DNA from: an archaeon
GTDB lineage: Archaea; Thermoproteota; Nitrososphaeria; Nitrososphaerales; Gagatemarchaeaceae
NCBI GenBank assembly: GCA_902812495.1
Contig: CADDZR010000001.1
Span: 1-64,000 of the forward strand
Length of the DNA stretch: 64,000 nt
Direction: 5' to 3'
This document shows positions 44,273-57,903 of the stretch, piece after piece. The first letter of the stretch is position 1, and each line of letters starts with the position of its first letter. Both the position numbers and the translations under genes were made by a program. The notes under the pieces are model-generated. The model did not search any database, was not told the DNA's origin, and saw only the letters and a program-made list of their open reading frames with translations.

Positions 44273-44772
44273 GCTCAATCATTAGCACCATGCACTCCCT
44301 GTCTGAGATAAATTGATGGAAACTTACGTCAAATATATCGTAAAAAGCTACGTTATGAACTTTGCATATATACTTGGGAGCCGGGTTTAGCAATTTCAAC
44401 ATCTTGAAAAGGAAATTTTTCATTGCATAGCAATTGACGGCATAGTTTATACATTAAAAATAAAATAAGGTTGACACAGCTGTCAAAGTTTCTGAAAGCC
44501 TAGACTTGAGACGTTTTATATAAATTATCCATCTTTGCCTGGCATTACAGAAAAGGAACTTTTTGAAGCATCGCAGTATAAGTTCCTCCTGTTGTTAAAT
44601 AGACAGCTTCAGAAAGAAGTTATTCATTGCGAATGCAGCTATAAAACCTGTAGGAGGAATCATTCATAACCAAAAGCTCCAACAAAAAAACTTCATTGTA
44701 TAAAGTCCTCTTTATTCGAAAATTTACATGCCCATCTGCTTCATTGAACAGTTTAAAACAATTTTAGCCATG
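44273..44772. other. intergenic region downstream of the rRNA operon
   Basis: No convincing gene. A TTTATATAAA box (44515-44524, + strand) is followed by a 44-codon frame from TTG 44535 to TAA 44669 (starts MPGITEKELFEASQYKFLLL) that has two late Cys residues; the spacing is too short for a leaderless start, so it may be a remnant. The rest is AT-rich. Confidence 0.35.
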
Positions 44773-44816
44773 CACAGGACTCTTTACGCCTCCACACAGA
44801 TTTTCGGTTCGAACGC
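44773..44816 (-). promoter_or_regulatory. 3' side of 23S processing stem
   Basis: On the minus strand GCGTTCGAACC, ATCTG, GTGGAGGC and GAGTCCTGT pair in order with matching segments before the 23S (48454-48502). The interrupted long stem is the expected precursor helix cut at a bulge-helix-bulge. Confidence 0.65.
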
Positions 44817-44975
44817 GTTGGGCTATAGGTAGCGGACAGGCTGAACGCGTCGGACCGAAGTCCTTCGCGCGTACACCCCCGCCCCTTCAACGCGATCTTC
44901 TATCGCCGCCCTCCTCCATTCCCTCCTCCCCCTTACGGAAGAGAAGAAGAATGGATGGCCCACTCTTCTCGGGAG

Positions 44976-45009
<34 letters not shown>

Positions 45010-45136
45010 TCAACAGCTTAGCTGCCCGGCGTCTTGCCCTCTCGGACAACCGGTACGCCAGAGGCTGCGCCCCGCTGTTCCTCTCGTACTGAGCAGGGCT
45101 TCCCCTCAGTGGACCTCCACTTCCATCAGGTAGAGT

Positions 45137-45181
<45 letters not shown>

Positions 45182-45403
45182 GATGGGCGAGCAGCCCCAC
45201 CCTTGGCCCCTGCTGCAGGACCAGGATGGGAAGAGCCGACATCGCAACCATATCCGCTCTTTCGAGCGGGGTCAGACTATGTCTTCACCCTTCTGCACCT
45301 CGAAGGGGTCGGCGTGTGATGATGTGTGTAAACACATCATCTCATTGCCTATCAAGAGATAGGCTCAGTCGTTACGGGGTCACGGTAGCCATTTAGAGCA
45401 GGG

Positions 45404-45664
45404 CTAGAGCAGTTTCACTGCCTCTTCACGTGGTATCGCTACAAGTGTTTCTGTGTTCGCTGCATCGAGTTGCATGTTAACCTTCATTGCGTCCTTCACG
45501 TCTCTTGCTTCGAAAACTCGGACTGCATCGTATCTTCCAAGTGTCCACCAGACACCTATTGTCTTTACTCCGTGCTTTGACGCCTGCTCGAATACCTTGT
45601 TCGCCTTTTCTATGTCTTCCTTTGTAGGTTTTCTTCTAAACTTGTACAGCGTTACAAATATCAT
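45404..45664 (-). CDS. GYD-domain protein encoded inside the 23S rRNA intron
   Basis: 86 residues from ATG 45664: IFVTLYKFRRKPTKEDIEKANK, GVKTIGVWWTLGRYDAVRVFEA and DAANTETLVAIPREEAVKLL match the GYD family, a small ferredoxin-like fold named for its GxYD motif, of unknown function. No LAGLIDADG, GIY-YIG or HNH motif is present, so this is not a homing endonuclease. A GTG 7 codons upstream is disfavoured because the TATA box lies 28 nt before the ATG. The gene sits in the P6 loop of the intron, on the same strand as the rRNA. Confidence 0.88.
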   Translation of the reverse strand: MIFVTLYKFRRKPTKEDIEKANKVFEQASKHGVKTIGVWWTLGRYDAVRVFEARDVKDAMKVNMQLDAANTETLVAIPREEAVKLL

Positions 45665-45687
45665 GGTTCTTTTTTCCTTTGTCACTC

Positions 45688-45695
45688 TATATAAA
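45688..45695 (-). promoter_or_regulatory. TATA box of the intron-encoded GYD gene
   Basis: TTTATATA read on the minus strand, centred 28 nt before the ATG, implying a separate leaderless mRNA from inside the rRNA gene. Confidence 0.65.
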
Positions 45696-47223
45696 TTTAC
45701 CCTGCCCTGCGGTGCTGAACTACCGGACTTCCCACGGCGTTACCCTGCTTCTGGCTCAAAAAGCGAGGGCTTCGCCGTTATAAGCCGATGCTCCGAACCG
45801 CATTACTGCGGTCGTACCCCAAAACTGAGGTACCAAACCGCGGGGTCGATTGGAGCTCTCGCCCGCGACGAGCCTGTTACCCCTGGGGTAACTTTTCTGT
45901 CACCTCCGGCCCCCAACAGTGGGGACACGAAGGATCGCTAGGCCACGCTTTCGCGGCTGGATGCTCTGCGTTTAAGCATCCAGTCAGGCCGGCTTTTGGC
46001 CTTGCCCTCAACGACGGAGTTCTGACCCGTCTGAGCCGACCTTAGGGCCCCCTCGATACCTTTTCAAGGGGGTGCCGCCCCAGCCGAACTGCCCACCTGC
46101 CGTTGTCCCTCCGAAGAGGTTAGCGACGCAGCCCTGAGTAGCTGGTGTTACATTGGCGCCTCCCCGTTACCCGAAGGCAACGGATCGACGGCTCCCAGCT
46201 ACGCTCTGTACTCAGAACCGCATCGCAGCAACAAGCTGCAGTAAAGCTCCACAGGGACTTCTCTCCCCGATGGAAGTTGATGGACTGTTCGTCCACCTTA
46301 CGTAGGTTCACCGGGTCGCAGACGGGGACAGTAGGGCCCTCGTTGGTCCATTCATGCACGTCGGAACTCACCCGACAAGGCATTTGGCTACCTTAAGAGA
46401 GTCAGAGTTACTCCCGGCGTTTACCGGCCCTTAGCCCGGTTGAACCCGGGTTTTAGGTACCGGCACTGGCCAGGATTCATGAACCGTACAAATCCTTTCG
46501 GACTTGCGGTTCACTGTGTTTTTAGTAAACAGTCGGGACCCCCTTGTTATTGCAACCTGCGAAACCTGCTTCTCGCAAGCAACGCAGGCACCCCTTCTAG
46601 CTAACGTACGGGGCTAATTTGCCGAGTTCCCTCGCCTGCAGTTACCCGACACGCCTTAGGCTACTCACCTAGGGGCACCGGTGTCGGTTCTTGGTACGAT
46701 CCCCGGCATTTCTTTCCAGTCCTGCTTTCAAGGTCCCCGGGAATCGGGTAAACTACCCCAACGGGCAGCCATTCCTGTCTCGCCAGAGTTCTCGTCATTA
46801 CGACACTCCCCCTGACTCGAACAGTTAGACAGAGCGAAAACTCTGCTTACCCTATCTCGAGGCAACAGGACCGATACCGCTTCCTTACGGAAGCATCGAA
46901 ATACCGGAGGCACCGGAATATTAACCGGTTTCCCTGGTTCGGCCTACCCAGTTGAGGTCGGCCTTAGGATCGGCTAACTCCTGGCTGACGACGCATTGCC
47001 AGGAAAACCGTGCCCTTTCGGCGGTCAGGATTCTCACCTGACTAGGCTGCTACTACTACCAGGATCTGCACTAGAAGCCGGTCCACTGGACCTCACGGCC
47101 CAGCTTCTGCCCAGCCTCTACGCCCACCTACCACACACCCTGCACAACAGGGTGGTCTGGAGTATCGGTGGCAGGCTTAAGCCCCGTCCATTTTCGGGGC
47201 CCCCGAGCTCGGCAGGTGAGCTG

Positions 47224-47258
<35 letters not shown>

Positions 47259-47931
47259 TACCTCCCTGCTGTCTAAGCTCGAGGACGCCCTTTTGCTTGA
47301 CACTTAGCCTGCACTTGGGGACCTTAACTCCAGTCTGGGTTAATCCCCTCTCGGTTGTGAGGCTTACCCCACACAAACCCGCCTCCCCGCTTCTACTGCG
47401 CCGACACCTTCGGAGTTCGAAAAGGTGGTGGACCCTTTCGGATCCTTGTCACCTCATCGGTGCTCTACAGCGTCGGCAACATCTGCGGAGACCGGACTGG
47501 GATCCGCTTCGGTGGGAACTAGCAATCACCGAGCTAGATTGGCTTTTGGCCCCTTGCCCCCGGTCAGAGGACCGAGTTGCACGTCAGGACCCCTGCGGAC
47601 CTCCACCAGGCTTTCGCCCGGCTTCGTCCTGCCGAGGGCACGATCGCTCGGTTTCTAGTCTATACCGCCATGACTAAAAGGCCCTTTCAGACCTCCTCCC
47701 ACACCCCTTACGGGGCTACGGAGAATCGCTTTCGCTTCGCCTCCGGGCTTTTAACCCTTAGGCTCGCCATGACGGTAAACTCCCTGGCCCGTGTTTCTAG
47801 ACGGAACGCATGACTCCGGAGCACTTAACCCGCTTTGAGCTCCCTTGCGGGAACTCGCGGCAGGGTCGTACTCCTTCCAAGCCATGCACGTCTGTAACCG
47901 TATGGTTTCAGGCTCTTTTCACACCCCTTCC

Positions 47932-47965
<34 letters not shown>

Positions 47966-48453
47966 GCGCTATCGGTCTTGGGTAGTGTTTAGCCTTGGAG
48001 GCTGCTTTCCCCCATCTTCCCTAGCCACTGCCAAGGCCAGGTACTCTGCCTCTGACACAACCACAGACCCAAAGAATCTACAGGGCTATCACCTTCTTTG
48101 GCCTACCTTTTCAGGTAAGTTCGATCCCTCAGATCCAAGGTTGTATACGCCAGAGGCGAACCCCACATCTCCTACAACTTTCGCTGTAGGATTCGGTTTG
48201 GGCTTTCCCGTTTTCGCTCGCCGCTACTAACGGGATCTCATTTGATTTCTCTTCCTCTTGGTACTCAGATGTTTCCTTTCCCAAGGTTCGCGCTCCTCTC
48301 GGAGCGCCAGGACACCTTACGGTAATCCTGGCGGGTTATACCCCATTCGGGCATCCCCGGATCAAAGGCTGCTTGCGCCTACCCGGGGCTTATCGCAGCT
48401 TGCCACGCCCTTCATCGCCACCCAAGCCAAGCCATCCACCATACGGCGTCGTT

Positions 48454-48502
48454 GCGTTCGAACCTACTGATCTGAGTGGACGCCAGCGCGAGTCCTGTAC
48501 AC
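48454..48502 (-). promoter_or_regulatory. 5' side of 23S processing stem
   Basis: On the minus strand, ACAGGACTC, GCGTCCAC, CAGAT and GGTTCGAACGC pair with the segments listed for 44773-44816. Confidence 0.65.
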
Positions 48503-48572
48503 GGCTTTAATCGCGGCCAGATGCCGCTAGCCCTTCACATCCCACCCTTCGATGGGATGTTGCATCAAACGT

Positions 48573-48624
48573 TTTGGGCTACCTTCAGCGTTCTGTAGTG
48601 CTTGGCTGAACCCTCAGGGTATTC
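48573..48624 (-). promoter_or_regulatory. 3' side of 16S processing stem with bulge-helix-bulge
   Basis: Minus-strand segments CTGAGGGT, CAGCCAAG, GCTGAAG and GTAGCCCAA pair with the 16S leader at 50138-50183. The unpaired runs flanking the CAGCCAAG/CTTGGCTG helix give the bulge-helix-bulge recognised by the archaeal splicing endonuclease. The spacer to 23S contains no tRNA. Confidence 0.7.
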
Positions 48625-48625
48625 T

Positions 48626-50128
<1,503 letters not shown>

Positions 50129-50137
50129 CGATTATTC

Positions 50138-50183
50138 TGAGGAATACAGCCAAGCAATTCTACAATTGCTGAAAGTAGCCCAA
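50138..50183 (-). promoter_or_regulatory. 5' side of 16S processing stem
   Basis: On the minus strand TTGGGCTAC, TTTCAGC, CTTGGCTG and CCTCAG pair with the spacer segments after 16S, forming the precursor helix. Confidence 0.7.
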
Positions 50184-50320
50184 GTCAGATCTAACCATCA
50201 CAGTTAGATCCCCACCAATGTATGCGCATCTGGAGGTCATGCATCTCACCGCCTGGGCTAAGCCCTGATGCTCGAAGCAGACGCCGCCATTAATGCGCAA
50301 ACTTAGCGTTTGTCTTCGAG

Positions 50321-50332
50321 CGATATATATGC
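50321..50332 (-). promoter_or_regulatory. probable TATA box of the rRNA operon
   Basis: GCATATATATCG read on the minus strand is about 195 nt before the 16S, preceding a leader with hairpins (GATCTAAC/GTTAGATC around 50190-50210). Confidence 0.5.
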
Positions 50333-50413
50333 GTTGTCATAGCCTATAAACATAACTGTTAAAAAAAGGAAAGAGTACAAGGTAATTAATTGTCAAATTT
50401 GTTAAAAAAATAA

Positions 50414-50439
50414 GACAGGGACAGAAACCTGTCCCTGTC
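50414..50439 (-). terminator. hairpin terminator-like structure after the DUF1059 gene
   Basis: A perfect 11-bp stem GACAGGGACAG/CTGTCCCTGTC is followed on the minus strand by TTATTTTTTT, 14 nt after the stop codon. Confidence 0.6.
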
Positions 50440-50453
50440 ACGGGGCTGCGGGG

Positions 50454-50633
50454 CTACATCGCTGGACGTACTGCTTTCTGAAACTTCTGGACAAGCTCTT
50501 GAGGAAGCTCATTTATACCGTGTGTTTCTTTTGCATGCTTCTTTACTTTCGCCACGAGCTCTTCTGTATTAGAGCCTGTAACTGCCCAGCCACATCCGCA
50601 TACTTGCTGAAGGTCTGCCGCGTATGATGCCAT
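50454..50633 (-). CDS. DUF1059 family small protein
   Basis: 59 residues: MASYAADLQQVCGCGWAVTG then SNTEELVAKVKKHAKETHGI and NELPQELVQKFQKAVRPAM. The CGCGW pair of cysteines followed by a TEEEL...HAKE.HG helix is the DUF1059 pattern; such small proteins may bind metal. A TATA-like AATTATG about 27 nt upstream and a hairpin terminator downstream make a complete transcription unit. Confidence 0.8.
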   Translation of the reverse strand: MASYAADLQQVCGCGWAVTGSNTEELVAKVKKHAKETHGINELPQELVQKFQKAVRPAM

Positions 50634-50702
50634 GTAACGGGTAATCCCTTGAACATAATTATTGGTTTTCCCAAATTAAACCCAAATCCCACCAAAAAAT
50701 AA

Positions 50703-50724
50703 GAGGAGAGAGAGTTTAGCTCTC
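50703..50724 (-). terminator. hairpin terminator-like structure after the secreted-protein gene
   Basis: On the minus strand GAGAGAG...CTCTCTC follows the stop at 50725 and is followed by TTATTTTTT, the same layout as the hairpin at 50414. Confidence 0.5.
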
Positions 50725-51753
50725 TCAGCTTAACGGATTCTCGGGTGTCACGTTGAAGAAGATGAACAGGTTTGTATTCGCAGGAGAGTTCTCGGATATT
50801 ATTGTGACCCCGGGTATTAGAACCTGTGTTGATACCCCGCCCAATGTGTCATATATTGGATTGTTTTGTGTTGCATTTGCCATTGCCGTTGCTGTTGTTT
50901 TTGTGTTCATTGCTCTTGTCAAGGCATCAAATGATGTAAGACAGTTGCCTGTTGGGTTTGTTAGGTTGGAGTTAACAACCTTTGTGCATTGCCCAGTTAT
51001 TGGGTCTGGCATTATGTTGGGGTCGAATACAAGCACAGCAACAACGTACCAAGGTATCGATTGGTCCGTGGTGAAGCCAACGACATGGTCGTGAGCCGGT
51101 GTTGGTAGAACACCTTCCGGTAAGCCAAAGATACCGTTCTTTATACCGAGATGCTGCTCTACAAGTGTGAAGACAGGAGAGTAAAGGAAGGTTGGATGGT
51201 CCGGGCACGCGGCCATCGTTCCACCTGCGCCACATTGTGTAACTATTGTTTGACCGTTGAATGTTGGATAGCCTTGTGATGTCGCACCAAGCTGAGGCAC
51301 GCCGAAAATTGAAAGTCCGGCGTAAGCCGGAACGAGCACGAATACTGGGAATGCACCTGGAACTGCCGACTTGTTGCCTGCCCCAACCAAGCAGGTTGTG
51401 ACCTTGCTTGCGTTGGTTGCTTCACCGTTTGAAATGAATGCAGTTACTGAAGGTGAACAGACGAAATTCTGTGTGTATCCAAAGGTTGTGATATTTCCCT
51501 GCATGAAACCACCACTTTTTAGAAGCTTTATTGTGGAAACGCTGATGGATGTGGAGGTTACAGTCACCGTCGTTGTCGAACCTTGACCAGGTATTGTTGA
51601 GGTTATAGTTGAGTAGGATGTTTCTGTCATGGTTGATGTGGTTGTTGCCTTTGTTGCATAGAGATAGAACCCTGCGGCCGCTATTATCAGAAGCACAAGG
51701 GTGACTCCTGCGAATAGCGTTGTAGAAACTGCTCTTCTTCCGTATGTTTTCAT
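50725..51753 (-). CDS. secreted or membrane-anchored protein of unknown function
   Basis: 342 residues. A basic start and one helix (LFAGVTLVLLIIAAAGFYLYA) are followed by a very Thr/Ser-rich stalk (about 30-75) and a globular exterior domain with PAYAGLSIFGVPQLGATSQGYPTFNG, CGAGGTMAACPDHPTF and PAHDHVVGFTTDQSIPWYVVAVLVFDP. The His cluster (PAHDH) and paired Cys could bind metal. No named family recognised. Has its own hairpin terminator, so probably monocistronic. Confidence 0.7.
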   Translation of the reverse strand: MKTYGRRAVSTTLFAGVTLVLLIIAAAGFYLYATKATTTSTMTETSYSTITSTIPGQGSTTTVTVTSTSISVSTIKLLKSGGFMQGNITTFGYTQNFVCSPSVTAFISNGEATNASKVTTCLVGAGNKSAVPGAFPVFVLVPAYAGLSIFGVPQLGATSQGYPTFNGQTIVTQCGAGGTMAACPDHPTFLYSPVFTLVEQHLGIKNGIFGLPEGVLPTPAHDHVVGFTTDQSIPWYVVAVLVFDPNIMPDPITGQCTKVVNSNLTNPTGNCLTSFDALTRAMNTKTTATAMANATQNNPIYDTLGGVSTQVLIPGVTIISENSPANTNLFIFFNVTPENPLS

Positions 51754-51818
51754 AAGGGTTAGTTAAATTGTCACACTATATAGGAAAATTCCCAGTTTAC
51801 ACCCAAATTTGACCCAAT

Positions 51819-52130
51819 TCAGGACATGCTTATCCTTACCAGATTCGCGAGTGCAACTGTTTCAGTTGCGTTAACCGCAACCAAGAATGGCGCGGCTGAA
51901 AGGACAAAGTCCTGAGCTGAGGGTACAAGCATATAAAGGTAGTACCAAAAAATTATGATTACTATGTTTTGTACTAGGAAGAAGAAGCCGAAGAGTGTTA
52001 ATGTAATAGCTATGGAAGACCTGAATTTTCTCCAACTATCGTAGTACATGTATATCAGCATCGTAACAAGGAATACATTAGTAAAAGCAAACACGGCTGA
52101 AAGGTCCATCAACAGCATTCCTACTTGCAA
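51819..52130 (-). CDS. small membrane protein of unknown function
   Basis: 103 residues with three membrane helices (about 3-27, 38-62, 70-98). It follows the winged-helix gene 31 nt upstream in the same direction, and may be its membrane partner. No motif. Confidence 0.6.
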   Translation of the reverse strand: MQVGMLLMDLSAVFAFTNVFLVTMLIYMYYDSWRKFRSSIAITLTLFGFFFLVQNIVIIIFWYYLYMLVPSAQDFVLSAAPFLVAVNATETVALANLVRISMS

Positions 52131-52161
52131 CTTTCAACAATCACCCCCCGCATTACTATTT

Positions 52162-52572
52162 CTACCTTTGCCCAAATCTTGCCCATATCTCTTTCAGTGT
52201 CTCGAAGTGTTTATCAACGTATGGTGTGAGAAAGTAAACAGCACCATAGCTGCCCTTCGAGCTTGAAATAATAACACCATTTTCCTCTAGAAGTTTTATG
52301 TGATGTTGGATCGTCTTGTAGTCAAGACCAAGTCTTTCAGCTATTTGATTTGGGTTGAGCGGCTCTTCTTTCAAGAGCTTCACTATCCTTGCCCTGTTCC
52401 ACCCACCCCTCGTTCCTATAAAGAGATAAACCATTAGCCTCTTAAAGGCGGGGTCAACGCCTGTGTCTTGAGGAAACTGCCCCTTACTCAGAGGATTGTA
52501 AAATCCGAATAAATTAATACTAAAGTTAGACAGATTCACAATCAAGCCTTGATCCTTTGGCATAAAAGACAC
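52162..52572 (-). CDS. winged-helix transcriptional regulator (ArsR-like)
   Basis: 136 residues; the middle reads GTRGGWNRARIVKLLKEEPLNPNQIAERLGLDYKTIQHHIKLLEENGVIISSSKGSYGAVYFLTPYV, a winged helix of the HTH_20/HTH_24 archaeal kind. The first 45 residues are unrelated. Two bases separate it from the BtpA-family gene upstream, so both may share a transcript. Target unknown. Confidence 0.82.
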   Translation of the reverse strand: MSFMPKDQGLIVNLSNFSINLFGFYNPLSKGQFPQDTGVDPAFKRLMVYLFIGTRGGWNRARIVKLLKEEPLNPNQIAERLGLDYKTIQHHIKLLEENGVIISSSKGSYGAVYFLTPYVDKHFETLKEIWARFGQR

Positions 52573-52574
52573 AA

Positions 52575-53381
52575 TTAAAAACTTGCTCTAATTTCTCTGC
52601 AAACAGAGACAGCCTTCCTGTAGGCCTCTTCGTTGCTTGGCCCTCCCCATATCTCGCCCTCTTTGAAATCTTTCTCTCCTAGAATCAGTCCATCTGCTAT
52701 TTTATAATAATCTACTATGTTTGAAAGCGAAAGTCCGCTTCCTATAATGACAGGTTTTTTAACAGCTGCCTTCACTCTTTGAACTCTTTCCATAGGAGGC
52801 GGGTCAGGACTTCTAGGCCCTGAAACAATTACCGCATCTGCCCCTCCTCTCTCCACCATGTCAGCGGCAGCCTGTTCTATCTCAACGTTGTATATCGGAT
52901 GTGCGTGTTTAACATGCACATCTCCAAACACAAGAACCTTTGCATCAAGATACTTCCTTAACCTAAGCAGCTCTGCGGCACATCCCTCAACAATTCCCTG
53001 GTCTGTTGCGTAAGCTCCTGTAAGTACATTGCATCTTATAAAGCTCCCTCCGGATATGTACGCAACAGATAGTGCTTCTACACATGCGTTTCTTAGCATA
53101 TTAACACCTATTTTTATCCCAACACTTCTTGCTATCTCCCTAACAATTACCGCCATTGAAGCTATCGTGTAAGCTGGTAAGCCTGATTTTATCAGGGGTG
53201 TGTCTCCCATGTTCTCTACGATTGCGCCATCAAGACCAGCTCTTTCAAGCTTCTTGGCTTCTTTTACGGCGTATTCAACAATAGACTCGAATGCTTGAGT
53301 GTTATTTGGTGAGCCAGGCAACGCAGGAAGATGCACCATGCCTATCAATGGTTTTTGCATGAATAACTCTTTGAAATCCAT
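52575..53381 (-). CDS. BtpA/SgcQ-family TIM-barrel protein
   Basis: 268 residues starting PLIGMVHLPALPGSPNN, followed by ERAGLDGAIVENMGDTP, GVNMLRNACVEALSVAYISGGSFIRCNVLTGAYATDQG, VFGDVHVKHAHPI and VIVSGPRSPDPPPMERVQRVK, all BtpA-family signatures. These predicted phosphate-binding TIM barrels act on unknown, possibly sugar- or nucleoside-related, substrates; the link to photosystem assembly in cyanobacteria is not relevant here. Confidence 0.9.
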   Translation of the reverse strand: MDFKELFMQKPLIGMVHLPALPGSPNNTQAFESIVEYAVKEAKKLERAGLDGAIVENMGDTPLIKSGLPAYTIASMAVIVREIARSVGIKIGVNMLRNACVEALSVAYISGGSFIRCNVLTGAYATDQGIVEGCAAELLRLRKYLDAKVLVFGDVHVKHAHPIYNVEIEQAAADMVERGGADAVIVSGPRSPDPPPMERVQRVKAAVKKPVIIGSGLSLSNIVDYYKIADGLILGEKDFKEGEIWGGPSNEEAYRKAVSVCREIRASF

Positions 53382-53414
53382 ACATTGCCTTTTGTTTTGA
53401 ACAATTAAAACCTT

Positions 53415-53858
53415 TTAGCTCTCCTTAAGTGTCTCGAAACAAACACATGTTTGTGTTTTTTCGACACCTTTCATAGATCTAAGCTTGTCTATGACAAGCC
53501 TTCCTATTGCCTCGACTGAAGGAGCCCTTACCTTGACTATTATGTCCCATTCGCCGGATATAAGCGAGACTTCATACACAGAATCCATCTTAGCTATCTG
53601 TTCTGCGAGCTGGTGCTGATCGATACCCTCGCTCTTAAAGGATACAAGGATGTAAGCCTTAACACCCAAGCCAATTTTTGAGTAGTCTGGTAGAGCGGTG
53701 AATTTCTTTATTATGCCTTGGCTTAACATCTTTCTTATCCTGTCGTTAACTGTTGAACGTGGAAGACCAAGTTCACTAGCTATGTCTACAATCTGCTTTC
53801 TGCCATCGTGTATAAGTATCCGCAATATTTCCATGTCTTTATCGTCCATGATTGTCAT
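53415..53858 (-). CDS. Lrp/AsnC-family regulator
   Basis: 147 residues. HTH: DMEILRILIHDGRKQIVDIASELGLPRSTVNDRIRKMLSQGIIKKFTA; RAM ligand domain: KAYILVSFKSEGIDQHQLAEQIAKMDSVYEVSLISGEWDIIVKVRAPSVEAIGRLV. Amino-acid-responsive regulator. It is divergent from an asparagine-synthetase-like gene (97 nt between chosen starts), so it may control that gene, as AsnC does in bacteria (inference). Confidence 0.93.
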   Translation of the reverse strand: MTIMDDKDMEILRILIHDGRKQIVDIASELGLPRSTVNDRIRKMLSQGIIKKFTALPDYSKIGLGVKAYILVSFKSEGIDQHQLAEQIAKMDSVYEVSLISGEWDIIVKVRAPSVEAIGRLVIDKLRSMKGVEKTQTCVCFETLKES

Positions 53859-53954
53859 AATGACACCTTTTCTTCACTATAAATAGCTTTTTCTCGGAAT
53901 TCTGCTATTTCTGTTGTATTATTGCTTTTTAACCAGATTCATAAAGAGGCCGCC

Positions 53955-57830
<3,876 letters not shown>

Positions 57831-57903
57831 CCCTCGACAATTTTATTATGGTGTGTTGTATAAACGTATGGTATATATAGTAAATACTAGAATATACCTA
57901 ACT

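Larger units (their letters stand above)
45245..45827 (-). ncRNA. group I intron at 23S position 2500 (E. coli numbering)
   Basis: The exons join as GGTACCT/CGATGTCGG, giving U2500 before the intron and a G as the last intron base. P1: exon GTACCT pairs with guide GGGTAC (45814-45819) with the U.G wobble at the splice site. P2 CCGCA/TGCGG; P3 TCGGC/GCCGA; P4 ACGGCG/CGCCGT; P5 GCCCT/AGGGT; P6 GGTAG/CTACC; an extension GCAGGGC/GCCCTGC encloses the ORF; P7 GACTG (45366-45370) with TAGTC in AAGACATAGTC (45275-45285); extra hairpins GCCTATC/GATAGGC and GATGATGTG/CACATCATC between P7 and P3 (P7.1/P7.2, as in IA introns); P8 CCCTTC/GAAGGG; P9 CCGCTC-GAAA-GAGCGG. Confidence 0.93.

Noticed and set aside
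45404-45685. GYD protein starting at GTG 45685
   Set aside because: The GTG lies within a few bases of the TATA box; ATG 45664 has the right spacing and begins at the usual family position.
45245-45827. Archaeal bulge-helix-bulge intron in 23S
   Set aside because: The junctions lack a bulge-helix-bulge, whereas P1 with U.G, P7 and terminal G fit group I in every part.
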